NCBI GenBank assembly: GCA_013215565.1
Contig: JABSQV010000005.1
Coordinates: 37,667-101,666, forward strand
Origin: Myxococcales bacterium
Lineage (GTDB): Bacteria; Myxococcota_A; UBA9160; SZUA-336
DNA: 64,000 nt
Direction: 5' to 3'
Positions 11,001 to 21,028 of this stretch are shown piece after piece (position 1 is the stretch's first letter; the number at the start of each line of letters is the position of its first letter). The notes under the pieces were generated by a model, which worked only from the letters and a program-made list of their open reading frames with translations, did no database searches and was not told where the DNA came from. The translations under genes were made by a program, and so were the position numbers.

Positions 11001-11468
11001 CTCGGGCGCCGCGTGTGTGCGGCCCGTACACTCCCCCAGGATCTGGCGGACCATCCCATCCAGGCCCAGGGCCTGACCGTCCTCGGGACGAAAGATGCGC
11101 GCCACCCCGTAGCGCTCCAGTTCCCGGACCTCTGCGGGCGCGATCACGCCGCCACCGCCCGCGTACACGCGAACCTGTTCGCCGCCGCACGCACGCAGCT
11201 GGTCGACCAGGAAGCGGAAGAAATCGAGGTGACCGCCCTGATACGAGGACACGCAGACCGCATCCGCGTCTTCCTGGACCGCCGTACTCGCGATCTCTTC
11301 GACGGAGCGATCGTGTCCGAGATGAATCACCTCCGCTCCGGCGGTCTGCAGCAGGCGCCGGATCAGGTTAATGGCGGCGTCGTGCCCGTCGAAAAGGGCC
11401 GCCGCGGTCACGACGCGAACCGGCGTCCGGCGGGCCGGGGAGGATTCGCTGACGGGTGCGCTCTTCAT
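8043..11468 (-). CDS. icmF: Fused isobutyryl-CoA mutase (IcmF)
   Basis: N-terminal B12 domain ([15 protein letters not shown]), central G-domain [16 protein letters not shown], C-terminal mutase [31 protein letters not shown]...[13 protein letters not shown]. ATG at 11468 preferred over the ORF-track start at 11573. Confidence 0.93.
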   Translation of the reverse strand: [1141 protein letters not shown]

Positions 11469-11689
11469 CTCTCGCAGAACCCCTCTGCTGTTCTCTTCGG
11501 TCCCCTTCCAGCTCTTCGGCCGCAGCGGGCCCGAGCCTTCCGGCGGGGACCCGCTGCCAGGAGGGCACCACACGGCAGCACGCGAAACTTACATGAAACC
11601 GACTAAATCACTGCAAAACATAGTGATTCTATGCCGCGGTCGCCGGCGCCGCAGTCGCCGGGCACTGACGCGGCCGGTCGCGGACCCGG

Positions 11690-12532
11690 CTAGTAGGAGT
11701 AGAAGCCGCGTCCGGTCTTGGTCCCGAGCCAGCCGGCCTCCACTCGCTTGCGGATCAGCGGGCAGAGCTTGTAGTGCGGGTGCCCGAGTTCGCGGTAAAG
11801 CGTGTCCAGGATCGCAGCCACCACGTCGAGCCCGACGAGGTCGGCCAGCGCCAGCGGCCCCATCGGGTGGTTGCAGCCGAGCTTCATGCACTCATCGATC
11901 GCCTCGGGCTCCGCGACGCCCTGCATCAGTGCGTAGGCGGCCTCGTTGATCATGGGCATGATCACGCGGTTCACGACGAAGCCGGGCATGTCCCGGACCG
12001 GGACCGCGACCTTGTGGAGTTGCTCGGCGAGGTCCGTGACCGCCTGCGCAGTCGCGTCGCTGGTCTCGAGTCCGCGCACGATCTCGACGAGCTTCATGGC
12101 ACCCACGGGGTTGAAGAAGTGCATGCCGATGAACTTCTCCGCGCGGCCGGTATCCCGCCCCAGGTCGGTAATCGACAGCGAGGAGGTGTTCGTCGCGAAG
12201 ATCACGTCCTCGGTGCAGATCTCGTGGAGCCGGGAGTAGAGCTCGAGCTTGGTCTCGCGATCCTCGGAAACCGCCTCGATCACAATGTCGCTGCGCTTGA
12301 GATCGTCGAGGGCCGAACTCCCCTGAATCCGCCCGAGCGCGGCGTCGCGGTCCGCCTGCGAGATCTTCTCGCGGCTCAGCATGCGGTCGAGCCCCTTGGT
12401 GACCGCGCCGAGCCCTTTCTCGACACTCGTCTCCCGGCGATTCCAGAACAGCACCTCGTAGCCGTTCTGGGCCGCGAGCTGAGCGATGCCGGCCCCCATC
12501 GTTCCGGTTCCGAGAACCGCCAGGGTCTTCAT
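11690..12532 (-). CDS. 3-hydroxybutyryl-CoA / 3-hydroxyacyl-CoA dehydrogenase
   Basis: [27 protein letters not shown] Rossmann fold; [18 protein letters not shown]. The longer ORF-track start overlaps the thiolase gene. Confidence 0.93.
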   Translation of the reverse strand: MKTLAVLGTGTMGAGIAQLAAQNGYEVLFWNRRETSVEKGLGAVTKGLDRMLSREKISQADRDAALGRIQGSSALDDLKRSDIVIEAVSEDRETKLELYSRLHEICTEDVIFATNTSSLSITDLGRDTGRAEKFIGMHFFNPVGAMKLVEIVRGLETSDATAQAVTDLAEQLHKVAVPVRDMPGFVVNRVIMPMINEAAYALMQGVAEPEAIDECMKLGCNHPMGPLALADLVGLDVVAAILDTLYRELGHPHYKLCPLIRKRVEAGWLGTKTGRGFYSY

Positions 12533-13710
12533 CAGACCAGCTCCACGCCGAGCGCGACCGCCTCGCCACCGCCGATGCAGAGCGTCGCGACGCCGCGGCG
12601 CTTGCCCCGGTCGCGCAGCGCGTGGAGCAGGGTCACGAGCACCCGCGCTCCCGAACAGCCGATCGGATGGCCCAGCGACACGGCTCCGCCGTGCACGTTC
12701 ACGCTCTCTGGATCGAGCCCGTGCTCCTTTACGGCGGCCAGCGTCACGCCCGAGAACGCCTCGTTGATCTCGTAGAGATCCCAGTCTCGGGCTCGCGTCC
12801 CGCTCTTGTCGTAGAGCTTCTGAAGCGCTTGCACGGGCGCGATCGTGAACCACTTGGGCTCGACGGCGGCCGAGGCATCACACACGATCCGCGCCAGCTT
12901 GCGAAGCCCGAGTTCCTGCGCCTGCTCCTCGCCGGCCAGCAGCAGTGCAGCCGCACCGTCGTTTAGCGTCGAGGCATTCGCGGCCGTCACCGTACCCTGC
13001 TTGCTGAAGGCCGCGCGCAGCTTCGAGAACTTCGCCGGGTCCCCGCGGGACGGCTCTTCGTCAGCATCGATCAGGACGGGGTCACCGCGCCGCTGGGGTA
13101 CGGGCACCGGAACGATCTCGTCCTTGAACTTGCCGGCCTCCCAGGCCCCGAGTGCTCGACGATAGGACTCCGCCGCAAACGCGTCCTGGTCCTCGCGACT
13201 GAACGCGTACTTCTCGGCAACCAGGTCGCCACAGTTCCCCATGTGCATGTCGTCGTAGGGATCCCAGAGACCGTCGTGGATCATCGTATCGATGATCTGG
13301 CCGTTCCCCATCCGATAGCCACCACGCGCATTCGGCAGGCAGTAAGGAGCGTTGGTCATGCTCTCCATACCCCCGGCGACCATCACGCCGACGTCCCCGA
13401 TCATGATCTCGCGGCGCGCGAACATCACAGCCTGAAGGCCGGATCCACAGACCTTGTTGATCGTGACCGCCTCGGTCGAATCGGGAAGCCCCGCCTTGAT
13501 CACGGCCTGGCGCGCTGGCGCCTGGCCCATGCCGGCGGAGAGCACGTTGCCGAGGTAGACCCGCTCGACCTGATCCGGGGTCGCACCCGCGCGCGCAACG
13601 GCCTCCTTGACGGCCACCGCTCCGAGATCGGCCGCCGAAAGCGACGCGAACGCCCCCTGGAACGACCCGATCGGGGTCCGGGCGGCGCTACAGATCAGTA
13701 CCTCGTTCAT
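12532..13710 (-). CDS. Acetyl-CoA acetyltransferase (thiolase)
   Basis: [10 protein letters not shown] active-site Cys, [31 protein letters not shown]. Confidence 0.94.
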   Translation of the reverse strand: MNEVLICSAARTPIGSFQGAFASLSAADLGAVAVKEAVARAGATPDQVERVYLGNVLSAGMGQAPARQAVIKAGLPDSTEAVTINKVCGSGLQAVMFARREIMIGDVGVMVAGGMESMTNAPYCLPNARGGYRMGNGQIIDTMIHDGLWDPYDDMHMGNCGDLVAEKYAFSREDQDAFAAESYRRALGAWEAGKFKDEIVPVPVPQRRGDPVLIDADEEPSRGDPAKFSKLRAAFSKQGTVTAANASTLNDGAAALLLAGEEQAQELGLRKLARIVCDASAAVEPKWFTIAPVQALQKLYDKSGTRARDWDLYEINEAFSGVTLAAVKEHGLDPESVNVHGGAVSLGHPIGCSGARVLVTLLHALRDRGKRRGVATLCIGGGEAVALGVELV

Positions 13711-13848
13711 GGCTCTTCCTCCGGTTCGGGCAGCGGCTCAGGCGTCGCGACCCGCTCCCCGCGGGGCGCTGCCGCACGACCCCAAAAAGCTCTGCAATCT
13801 CGCAGGAGTCTACACTGCACCGTACCCGACCCCGGCTCGGAGCGTCAA

Positions 13849-14712
13849 TCAGAGATAGCCGAGTTCTCGGGCCCGCTTGAGCCGGCGCGTCCAGTTGCGG
13901 TCGGTCTTGACCCAGAGCTTCAGGTGAACGGGCTTTCCCACCAGTTCTGCAATCCGGCGACGAGCCTCGGTCCCCAGTTCTCGCAGCATCCGGCCCCCGT
14001 CCCCCACGACGATCCCCTTCTGCGAATCGCGCTCGACCAGTAGATTGGCCCGGATCCGCAGATCCGCGTCGGCTTCGTTCCACTCCAGAACCTCGGCCCC
14101 CAGCGAATACGGAATTTCGTCTCGGAGCAGTTCGAAGGAAACCTCACGCAGCAGTTCACAGGCCAGAAAGCGCAGTGAGCGATCGGTCAGCGCGTCCTCG
14201 GGATACAGGGCCGGTGACTCGGGGAGATGCTCGATCAGGACTTCGATCAGCGCCTCGATGCCGGCTCCGGTCCGGGCCGAGATCTCGAGCACCGAGTCGA
14301 AACGCTCGCGGCTCGGCAGGGGGCCCGGCGCGCGCAGGTCACACTTGGTCCGTACAGCGATCAGGGGTGCGCTGAGCGACGCCAGCCGCTCTTCGGGTGT
14401 GTCCCAGGCCGCACCGGCGTCGAACAGCAGGACGCGCACGTCGGCGTCTTCGGCGGAGCGAATCGCGGCCTCGGTCAGCGCGAGATTGAAACGCGCCTGG
14501 CTGCGGTTGACGCCGGGTGTGTCGTGGAACAGAAGCTGGGCCCCGGGCCGGTGGACGACCCCGAGAATCCGGCTGCGCGTGGTCTGCGCGCGAGGAGACG
14601 TGATCGCGATCTTCTCACCCAGAAGCGCGTTCAGCAGCGTCGACTTTCCCGCATTCGGGCGGCCCAACAGCGCGACCACGCCGCAGCGGTGGCGGGCGGG
14701 GTCCTGGCTCAT
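13849..14712 (-). CDS. era: GTPase Era
   Basis: ALLGRPNAGKSTLLNALLG, FHDTPG, C-terminal KH region; adjacent to rnc. Confidence 0.95.
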   Translation of the reverse strand: MSQDPARHRCGVVALLGRPNAGKSTLLNALLGEKIAITSPRAQTTRSRILGVVHRPGAQLLFHDTPGVNRSQARFNLALTEAAIRSAEDADVRVLLFDAGAAWDTPEERLASLSAPLIAVRTKCDLRAPGPLPSRERFDSVLEISARTGAGIEALIEVLIEHLPESPALYPEDALTDRSLRFLACELLREVSFELLRDEIPYSLGAEVLEWNEADADLRIRANLLVERDSQKGIVVGDGGRMLRELGTEARRRIAELVGKPVHLKLWVKTDRNWTRRLKRARELGYL

Positions 14713-15407
14713 TCGACGCCGAGGGTTCGGAGCGCGACCTCGGCCGCGAGCTGCTCCGCCTCCTTCTTTGAACGCGCGACGCCGGCGCCCACCGTTCGCC
14801 CCTCGACAACGACATCCACATGGAACTCGGTGAATTCTCCCGCGCCCAACTCCGCGACGGTTCGATACTCGGCGCAGGTGACGCCGTCGCGCTGGAGTGC
14901 CTCGTTGAGACGCGTCTTCGCGTCGGCGACCGCATGCGCGGCCTCGGCCAGACGATCTCCCAGTTGGTCGTCCAGGAACGCGCGAGCCGCATCGAATCCC
15001 CCATCGGTATGGATCGCGCCCAGCACCGCCTCGAACACGTCGGCCAGCACCGCGTCGCTCGCGCGTGCGCCCTGCTTCTCGGCCCCCCGGCCGAGCCGGA
15101 CGAAGGCGTCCAGCCCGATCTGTCGCGCGCAGCGGGCAAGCGCATCTCGGTTCACGAGGCTGGCCCGGCTCCGCGTGAGCCGGCCCTCCCGGGCCTCCGG
15201 ATTCCGTTCCATCAGTCGCTCGGCCACGACCAGGCTCAGGACTGCATCGCCCAGAAACTCGAGACGTTCGTAGCTCTGGCCCAGGTCTCCCTCTTCCTCG
15301 GCGCGGGAGGGGTGCGTGATGGCCCGCAACAGCAGCTCCGGATCCTTGAAGCGGTGACCCAGGCGGCGCTGGAGCGGCTCGGTAGAATGGGTTTCACGCG
15401 GAGTCAG
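14709..15407 (-). CDS. rnc: Ribonuclease III
   Basis: LGHRFKDPELLLRAITHPS, ERLEFLGDAVLSLVVAE, C-terminal dsRBD. No ATG/GTG/TTG start was recognised before the domain; a CTG at 15407 is the best candidate I see. Confidence 0.9.
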   Translation of the reverse strand: MTPRETHSTEPLQRRLGHRFKDPELLLRAITHPSRAEEEGDLGQSYERLEFLGDAVLSLVVAERLMERNPEAREGRLTRSRASLVNRDALARCARQIGLDAFVRLGRGAEKQGARASDAVLADVFEAVLGAIHTDGGFDAARAFLDDQLGDRLAEAAHAVADAKTRLNEALQRDGVTCAEYRTVAELGAGEFTEFHVDVVVEGRTVGAGVARSKKEAEQLAAEVALRTLGVE

Positions 15408-16479
15408 CGATCCATCCTCCGCCGAGCACGCGCGTGTCCGACTCGTCGTAGACCACGGCGGCCTGGCCCGGCGCCGGCGCCCAGACCCGATCCGCGAACT
15501 CGATCCACGCACGCGACGGACCGTCCGCCTTGATCCCGGCCAGAACGCTCGGGTGCCGGTGCCGCACCTGGACGCGGACCGGTCCCTTCGGGGGCTCGCC
15601 ATCCATCCAAGACGCCCCCTCGACCTCCACCCTGGACCGGAACAACCCCTCGCGTCGGTCCACGACCAGCAGATTGTCGCGCGGCCGCACCTCCGTGACG
15701 TACCAGGGGCCGTCGGTGAGACCCAGGCCATTGCGCTGGCCCATGGTGAAACCCGCCGCGCCGGAGTGAGTCCCGCAGACGCTTCCGTCGCGTTTCTGGA
15801 TCTCTCCCGCCCCGGGTGCCTCGGCGTCCGGCCGCAGGCGACGCAGCGCGCCACGGACATCCCCGTCGGGAATGAAGCAGATCCCCTGGCTGTCGGGCTT
15901 GTCGGCCGTCGCCAGACCGAGCGAACGCGCGAGTTCACGGACCTCGGACTTCTGGAGATCCCCGAGCGGGAACGCGACCTCGGGCAGGACTTCGCGCGGC
16001 AGGTCGAACAAGAAGTAGGTCTGATCCTTGGCGCGGTCCGCAGCCCGGAACAGCGCCGGGGTTCCCCCCGGACCGGGGGCGGTGCGCGCGTAGTGGCCGG
16101 TCGCAACGCCGCGGGCTCCGAGCGCACGTGCACGCCCGAGTAGAAGTTCGAACTTGAGCACGCGGTTGCAGGCCACACACGGAAGCGGCGTCGCTCCGGC
16201 CGAGTACGCGGCGACGAAGGGGTCGATCACGGCCTCGCGGAAAGGCTTCCGATAGTTGGCAACGTAGTGCCGGATGCCGAGCGTCGCCGCTACGGAACGG
16301 GCATCCTCCGCGTCGGGGAGACCGCAGCAGCGCTTGCCGGAGGAGGCCCCGGCAGTCTCGGGAGGCGTGCCGAGATCCATCGTCACACCGATGACCTCGT
16401 GGCCCTCCCGCGCCAGCAATGCGGCCGCAACCGACGAATCGACGCCCCCGCTCATCGCGACCAGCCAGCGGTCGGTCAT
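15394..16479 (-). CDS. mnmA: tRNA-specific 2-thiouridylase MnmA
   Basis: MTDRWLVAMSGGVDSSVAAALL, CVACNRVLKF, SQGICFI. Confidence 0.94.
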   Translation of the reverse strand: MTDRWLVAMSGGVDSSVAAALLAREGHEVIGVTMDLGTPPETAGASSGKRCCGLPDAEDARSVAATLGIRHYVANYRKPFREAVIDPFVAAYSAGATPLPCVACNRVLKFELLLGRARALGARGVATGHYARTAPGPGGTPALFRAADRAKDQTYFLFDLPREVLPEVAFPLGDLQKSEVRELARSLGLATADKPDSQGICFIPDGDVRGALRRLRPDAEAPGAGEIQKRDGSVCGTHSGAAGFTMGQRNGLGLTDGPWYVTEVRPRDNLLVVDRREGLFRSRVEVEGASWMDGEPPKGPVRVQVRHRHPSVLAGIKADGPSRAWIEFADRVWAPAPGQAAVVYDESDTRVLGGGWIADSA

Positions 16480-17630
16480 TGGGCCTTCTCGCCGCGAACG
16501 CGTTCGACGATTTCCGGCAATACCTCGAGCACACGAGTGATGTGTGCGTCGCGTGTATCGGTTCCGAGGCTGAAACGAATCGACCCGAGCCCGACCTCGG
16601 GCGGGATCCCCATCCCGAGAAGCACGTGGGAGGTCTCGGTCGAACCGGACGCGCAGGCGGCGCCGGACGCCACCGCGATCCCGGCGAGGTCGAGCGCCTC
16701 GACCAGCGTCTCGCCGTCCGCCCCGAGAAACGCGGCGTTCAACGTGTGAGGGAGCCGCGCCGTCGTCGAGCCGTTCACGCGAACCTCGGGAATCGCAGCC
16801 GCGATCCCGTTCCAGAGGCGGTCCCGAAGCCGGCCAAGCCGCTCGCTCCGCTCGCAGAGATCCCGACCGGCCGCCTCGCACGCGGCCCCGAATCCCACGA
16901 TGCCGGGCACGTTTTCGGTTCCGGCCCGCCGGCGGCGCTCCTGCGGCCCGCCGCGAAGCAGCGCCGAGAAGCGACTGCCCTCGCGCACGTAAAGGGCCCC
17001 GACCCCCTTGGGCCCACCGAGCTTGTGCGCCGAGAACGAGGCGAACTCGATCGGATGTTCCCGCAGCGAGAGCTCGACCTTGCCAAGGGCCTGAACCGCA
17101 TCGGTGTGAAACGGCACACCGTGCGCCGCCGCGACTCGGGCGATCTCCGGAATCGGCTGCACCACCCCGGTCTCGTTGTTCGCCCACATCACCGTCACGA
17201 GCAGCGTCCGAGCGTCGAGGCACGCCGCCAAGCGTTCCGGATCCAGGATCCCGTCCGAGTCGACCCCGAGTTCGGTGACTCGAAGTCCTTCGCGGCGAAG
17301 GTCCTGGCAGAGCTCGCGCACCGAGGGATGCTCCGTGACGCAGGTCACGATGTGGTCACCGTGCCGGGGTGATCGCAGCGCGGTGCTCCGGAGCACGGTG
17401 TTGTTCGCCTCCGTCGCCGAACTCGTGAAAACGACTGTCTCGGGCTCCGCGCCCAGGAGTCGCGCCACCTGCGCGCGCGCCGCCTCGACTGCCGAGCGCG
17501 CACGGCTTCCGGCCCAGTGAACGCTCGAGGGATTCCCAAACACCTCCTCCAGCACCTCGCGCATCGCCTGCAGGGCCTCAGGCCGGAGGGGCGTGGTGGC
17601 GTTATGGTCGAGGTAGACGGGCTCCATCAT
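16476..17630 (-). CDS. Cysteine desulfurase (NifS/IscS family)
   Basis: VYLDHNATTPLRPEALQAM, SFSAHKLGGPKGVGALYVR, SGAACASGSTETSHVL. Confidence 0.93.
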   Translation of the reverse strand: MMEPVYLDHNATTPLRPEALQAMREVLEEVFGNPSSVHWAGSRARSAVEAARAQVARLLGAEPETVVFTSSATEANNTVLRSTALRSPRHGDHIVTCVTEHPSVRELCQDLRREGLRVTELGVDSDGILDPERLAACLDARTLLVTVMWANNETGVVQPIPEIARVAAAHGVPFHTDAVQALGKVELSLREHPIEFASFSAHKLGGPKGVGALYVREGSRFSALLRGGPQERRRRAGTENVPGIVGFGAACEAAGRDLCERSERLGRLRDRLWNGIAAAIPEVRVNGSTTARLPHTLNAAFLGADGETLVEALDLAGIAVASGAACASGSTETSHVLLGMGIPPEVGLGSIRFSLGTDTRDAHITRVLEVLPEIVERVRGEKAQ

Positions 17631-17639
17631 GCTGGGAAT

Positions 17640-18809
17640 TTAGCTACCTGGGCGCTTCGCGCCGCCCCCGCCGAGTGCCGACAGGACCTGCTCGAGCGAG
17701 ATCGCCTCGGGCGACACGGCGGGCAGCAGCCCGTGATCTCCCTCGGGGTCGACCAGAATACCCGACCTGAGCAGCGGATCGATCGCGGCCTGCACCCGGC
17801 CAGCCTCGACCCCGAGCCAGACCGCGAGTTGGTCGGGGCGCGGGGTCGCGCGCCCTCCCCGGAAGGCCTCGATCACCAACCGCAGGATTTCCAGCCCCAG
17901 CGGCCGGGTCCCTTCCGGGTCGGGCCCGTCCGGGTCCGCTCCGCCGGCGAAGCGCACGCGCACGCGCACGATCAGCTCCGCGCCGAGGAGAACCAGGACC
18001 CACGACAGGTAGATCCAGACGAGCAGGATCGGAAGCTGAGCCAGCGCGCCGTAGATCGCGTTGTAGCGCGCGAACCCGAACTGCAGCTCGAGGTAGAGGA
18101 GCTGGACGGATTGAAACAGGGTCCCGCTCACGACCCCGCCCAGCACCGCGAAGCGCAGCGGGAGGTGGGTGTTCGGCATCCAGGAGTACAGAAAGCTGAA
18201 GCCGATCCAGACGCTGACCCAGGGGAGCACGGCCAGAATTCCGTATGCCAGGCCGCTACCGATGCGATCGCCGAAGACCCGGGCCAGCAGCTCCGGGTTC
18301 CCGAGTAACGTCTGCAACACGACGGAAGCGACGACCAGAATCGAGCTCACCATCAGCATCGACAGGTACTCGCCGATCCGCCGCAGGTAACCGCGCGCGG
18401 AGCGCACGCCGAAGATGTGGTTCAGCGACTGCTCGACGTTCCCGAACAGCGTCCAAACCGACACGAACAGCAGTGCGAGGCCTACGCCCCCGACCGCCTG
18501 CGCGTTGGCGCGACCGATGTATTCCAGAAGATCGTCGATCGATTGTTGCTCGATCACCGGAAAGCGGTCGAGCAGAAACGGGCGGAGCAGCTCCGCAAAG
18601 CCCGCACCCTTGAGGACCGCCAGAACTACCGCAAGCAGCGGAACCACGGCCAGCAGCGTCGAATAGGTGAGTGCCGACGCGCGCAGCAGACAGCGGTCGC
18701 GCTGGAAGCCCTCGATGGTTCGGAGCCCAAAGCGCAACCCCGGCATCGCGACCAGGGCGTCGCGGAGCGATACTGCGCGCGCGCGCCAGCGCTCCAGCAG
18801 GGCCGACAC
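17640..18809 (-). CDS. YihY/BrkB-family inner membrane protein with C-terminal winged-helix-like extension
   Basis: RASALTYSTLLAVVPLLAVVLAVLKG, multiple hydrophobic helices; GTG start at 18809. Confidence 0.85.
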   Translation of the reverse strand: MSALLERWRARAVSLRDALVAMPGLRFGLRTIEGFQRDRCLLRASALTYSTLLAVVPLLAVVLAVLKGAGFAELLRPFLLDRFPVIEQQSIDDLLEYIGRANAQAVGGVGLALLFVSVWTLFGNVEQSLNHIFGVRSARGYLRRIGEYLSMLMVSSILVVASVVLQTLLGNPELLARVFGDRIGSGLAYGILAVLPWVSVWIGFSFLYSWMPNTHLPLRFAVLGGVVSGTLFQSVQLLYLELQFGFARYNAIYGALAQLPILLVWIYLSWVLVLLGAELIVRVRVRFAGGADPDGPDPEGTRPLGLEILRLVIEAFRGGRATPRPDQLAVWLGVEAGRVQAAIDPLLRSGILVDPEGDHGLLPAVSPEAISLEQVLSALGGGGAKRPGS

Positions 18810-18810
18810 G

Positions 18811-19314
18811 CTAGCGGCCTCTTTGCGCCGGCGCGCGCGCGCCCAGACCCGCGGAGCAGGCCGGGTCGGGCCCGGCCAGGAACACGGCAGACCGGAGCGC
18901 TTCGACGCTGCGCGGGCCGATGCCGCGAACCCGCAGCAGATCTTCGATCCGCTCGAAACGGCCGCGCCGCTCGCGGTCGGCGACGAGTTCCGCGGCGCGC
19001 ACCGGACCGATGCCGGGCAGGGCCGAGAGATCCTCCGGGGCGGCTTCGTTGAGTGGGATCGGCCAGCCGAACAAGCGACGCTGAGATCCCGTGAGCTCCG
19101 CACAACTGCACGGAGCCGCCGCCCCGGGGCGGTCGAGCCGGCAGCCCGACGCGTCGGCGACCAGTACCGCGGGTGTCGGGTCGGCGGGGTCGACGCCCGC
19201 GACCGCGACCGCTCCCGCGAGCGCGAGCCAGACCGCGAGGCGGGCGCCATCGAGCCCGGGTACACGCGCGGCCCTTGCCCGAGGCTGCCTCCGACCCTGC
19301 TCCAGGCGGCTCAT
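18811..19314 (-). CDS. ComEA-like helix-hairpin-helix protein
   Basis: N-terminal hydrophobic segment, then [53 protein letters not shown]. Confidence 0.8.
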   Translation of the reverse strand: MSRLEQGRRQPRARAARVPGLDGARLAVWLALAGAVAVAGVDPADPTPAVLVADASGCRLDRPGAAAPCSCAELTGSQRRLFGWPIPLNEAAPEDLSALPGIGPVRAAELVADRERRGRFERIEDLLRVRGIGPRSVEALRSAVFLAGPDPACSAGLGARAPAQRGR

Positions 19315-20564
19315 TTCGCCGGGAGGCCCTGCTCCTCGGAGGCGGTCCGCTCCTCGCCCAGTTCGAACGCGTCGTGGAGTGCGCGGCAGGCGAGTTCCGT
19401 GTACCGCTCCTCGATCACGACCGAAACCTTGATCTCGGAGGTGCTGATCATCTGAATGTTGACCCCTTCCTCCGCCAGCGCCGAGAACATGCGACTCGCA
19501 ACACCGGCATGCTCCCGCATGCCCAGTCCGACCACGGAGACCTTGGCAATACTCTCGTCCGAACTGACGCGGGGTGCGCCGAGTTCCGCGGCAACCGCTT
19601 CCGCGATCTCCAACGCGCGCCCGAGATCCGGACGCGGCACCGTGAAGGTGACATCGGTCCGCCCGTCCTCCGACACGTTCTGAACGATCACGTCGACCAC
19701 GACCCCCCCCTCCGACAGGGGCCGGAAGATCCGGGCCGCGGCGCCTGGTGTATCGCGTACCCCCGAGATCGTCACCTTGGCTTCGTTGCGGTTGTAGGTC
19801 ACGCCGGAGACGACCGGCCGCTCCATCACCTCTTCTTCCGGAATCACCCAGGTACCCTCCTCGCGTTCGAAGGTGCTGCGGACGTGGATCCGCACGCCGT
19901 ACTGCTTGCCAAGACTGACCGAGCGCAACTGCAGGACCTTGGCCCCGAGGCTCGCCATTTCGAGCATCTCGTCATAGGCGATGTGGTCGAGTTTTCTCGC
20001 GTTCGCGACGACGTTCGGATCGGCCGTGAAGATCCCGGGTACATCGGTGTAGATTTCGCAGACATCGGCGCCGAGCGCCGCGGCCAGCGCGACCGCACTG
20101 GTATCCGATCCCCCACGTCCGAGCGTCGTGATGTTGCCGTCAGAGTCCGTACCCTGGAAACCCGCCGCCACCACGACCGCCCCCCGGTCGAGGTCGCGGC
20201 GAATCCGGCTCGCATCGATGCTGAGAACTCGCGCGCGCCCGTGGGAGCAGTCGGTACGCATGCCGAGTTGTACCCCCGTGAACGAGCGCGCCGGAACTCC
20301 GAGCGCCCGAATCGCGATCGCCAGCAACGCGATGGTCTGCTGCTCGCCGGTCGAGAGCAGGACGTCGAACTCGCGCGGGTCCGGGTCGGGAGAGGTCGCA
20401 TTCGCGAGAGCGACCAGGCGATCGGTCTCGCCCGCCATCGCGGAAACCACCACCACCAGATCGTCGCCGCGCTTGCGCGCCTCGACGACGCGATTCGCAA
20501 CCGCGCGAATCCGGTCGGTGTCCCCGACCGAGGTCCCTCCGAACTTCTGAACGATCAGGGCCAT
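19311..20564 (-). CDS. lysC: Aspartate kinase
   Basis: [32 protein letters not shown], two ACT-like domains. Confidence 0.94.
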   Translation of the reverse strand: MALIVQKFGGTSVGDTDRIRAVANRVVEARKRGDDLVVVVSAMAGETDRLVALANATSPDPDPREFDVLLSTGEQQTIALLAIAIRALGVPARSFTGVQLGMRTDCSHGRARVLSIDASRIRRDLDRGAVVVAAGFQGTDSDGNITTLGRGGSDTSAVALAAALGADVCEIYTDVPGIFTADPNVVANARKLDHIAYDEMLEMASLGAKVLQLRSVSLGKQYGVRIHVRSTFEREEGTWVIPEEEVMERPVVSGVTYNRNEAKVTISGVRDTPGAAARIFRPLSEGGVVVDVIVQNVSEDGRTDVTFTVPRPDLGRALEIAEAVAAELGAPRVSSDESIAKVSVVGLGMREHAGVASRMFSALAEEGVNIQMISTSEIKVSVVIEERYTELACRALHDAFELGEERTASEEQGLPAK

Positions 20565-21028
20565 TGCTTCGTCGCGTGCTCCAGAAGCTGCATCGCTCGC
20601 CCGCCGGGGGCCGAAAGCCGGATCCGGCGGGACGATTCTCCAACAAACTCCAGTTCGATCAAGAGCAGCCCGCTCGGGAGGGCCCGGGGGAACCGCTCGG
20701 GCCACTCGACCACGAGCACGCCGCGACCATCCAGCAGGTCGTCGAAGCCGGCATCTTCGAGGCGGCGGTAGCTCTCGACCCGGTAGAAGTCCGCATGCCG
20801 CAACGGGATGCGACCGGCGTATTCACCGACCAGAGTAAAGCTGGGACTCGTCACCGGCGTGCGGGGGTCCACACCGAGGCCGCGCGCGATCCCCTGGACG
20901 AGACAGGTCTTGCCGACCCCGAGCGGGCCTTCGAGCCCGATCACGTCCCCGGCTTCCGCCGACTTCCCGATCGCGGCCCCGAGGCTCCGGGTCTGCTCCG
21001 GACTAGGGGAATCGCCGCAGAAGGTCAC
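20555..21028 (-). CDS. tsaE: tRNA threonylcarbamoyladenosine biosynthesis ATPase TsaE
   Basis: [40 protein letters not shown] start inferred. Confidence 0.92.
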   Translation of the reverse strand: MTFCGDSPSPEQTRSLGAAIGKSAEAGDVIGLEGPLGVGKTCLVQGIARGLGVDPRTPVTSPSFTLVGEYAGRIPLRHADFYRVESYRRLEDAGFDDLLDGRGVLVVEWPERFPRALPSGLLLIELEFVGESSRRIRLSAPGGRAMQLLEHATKQWP

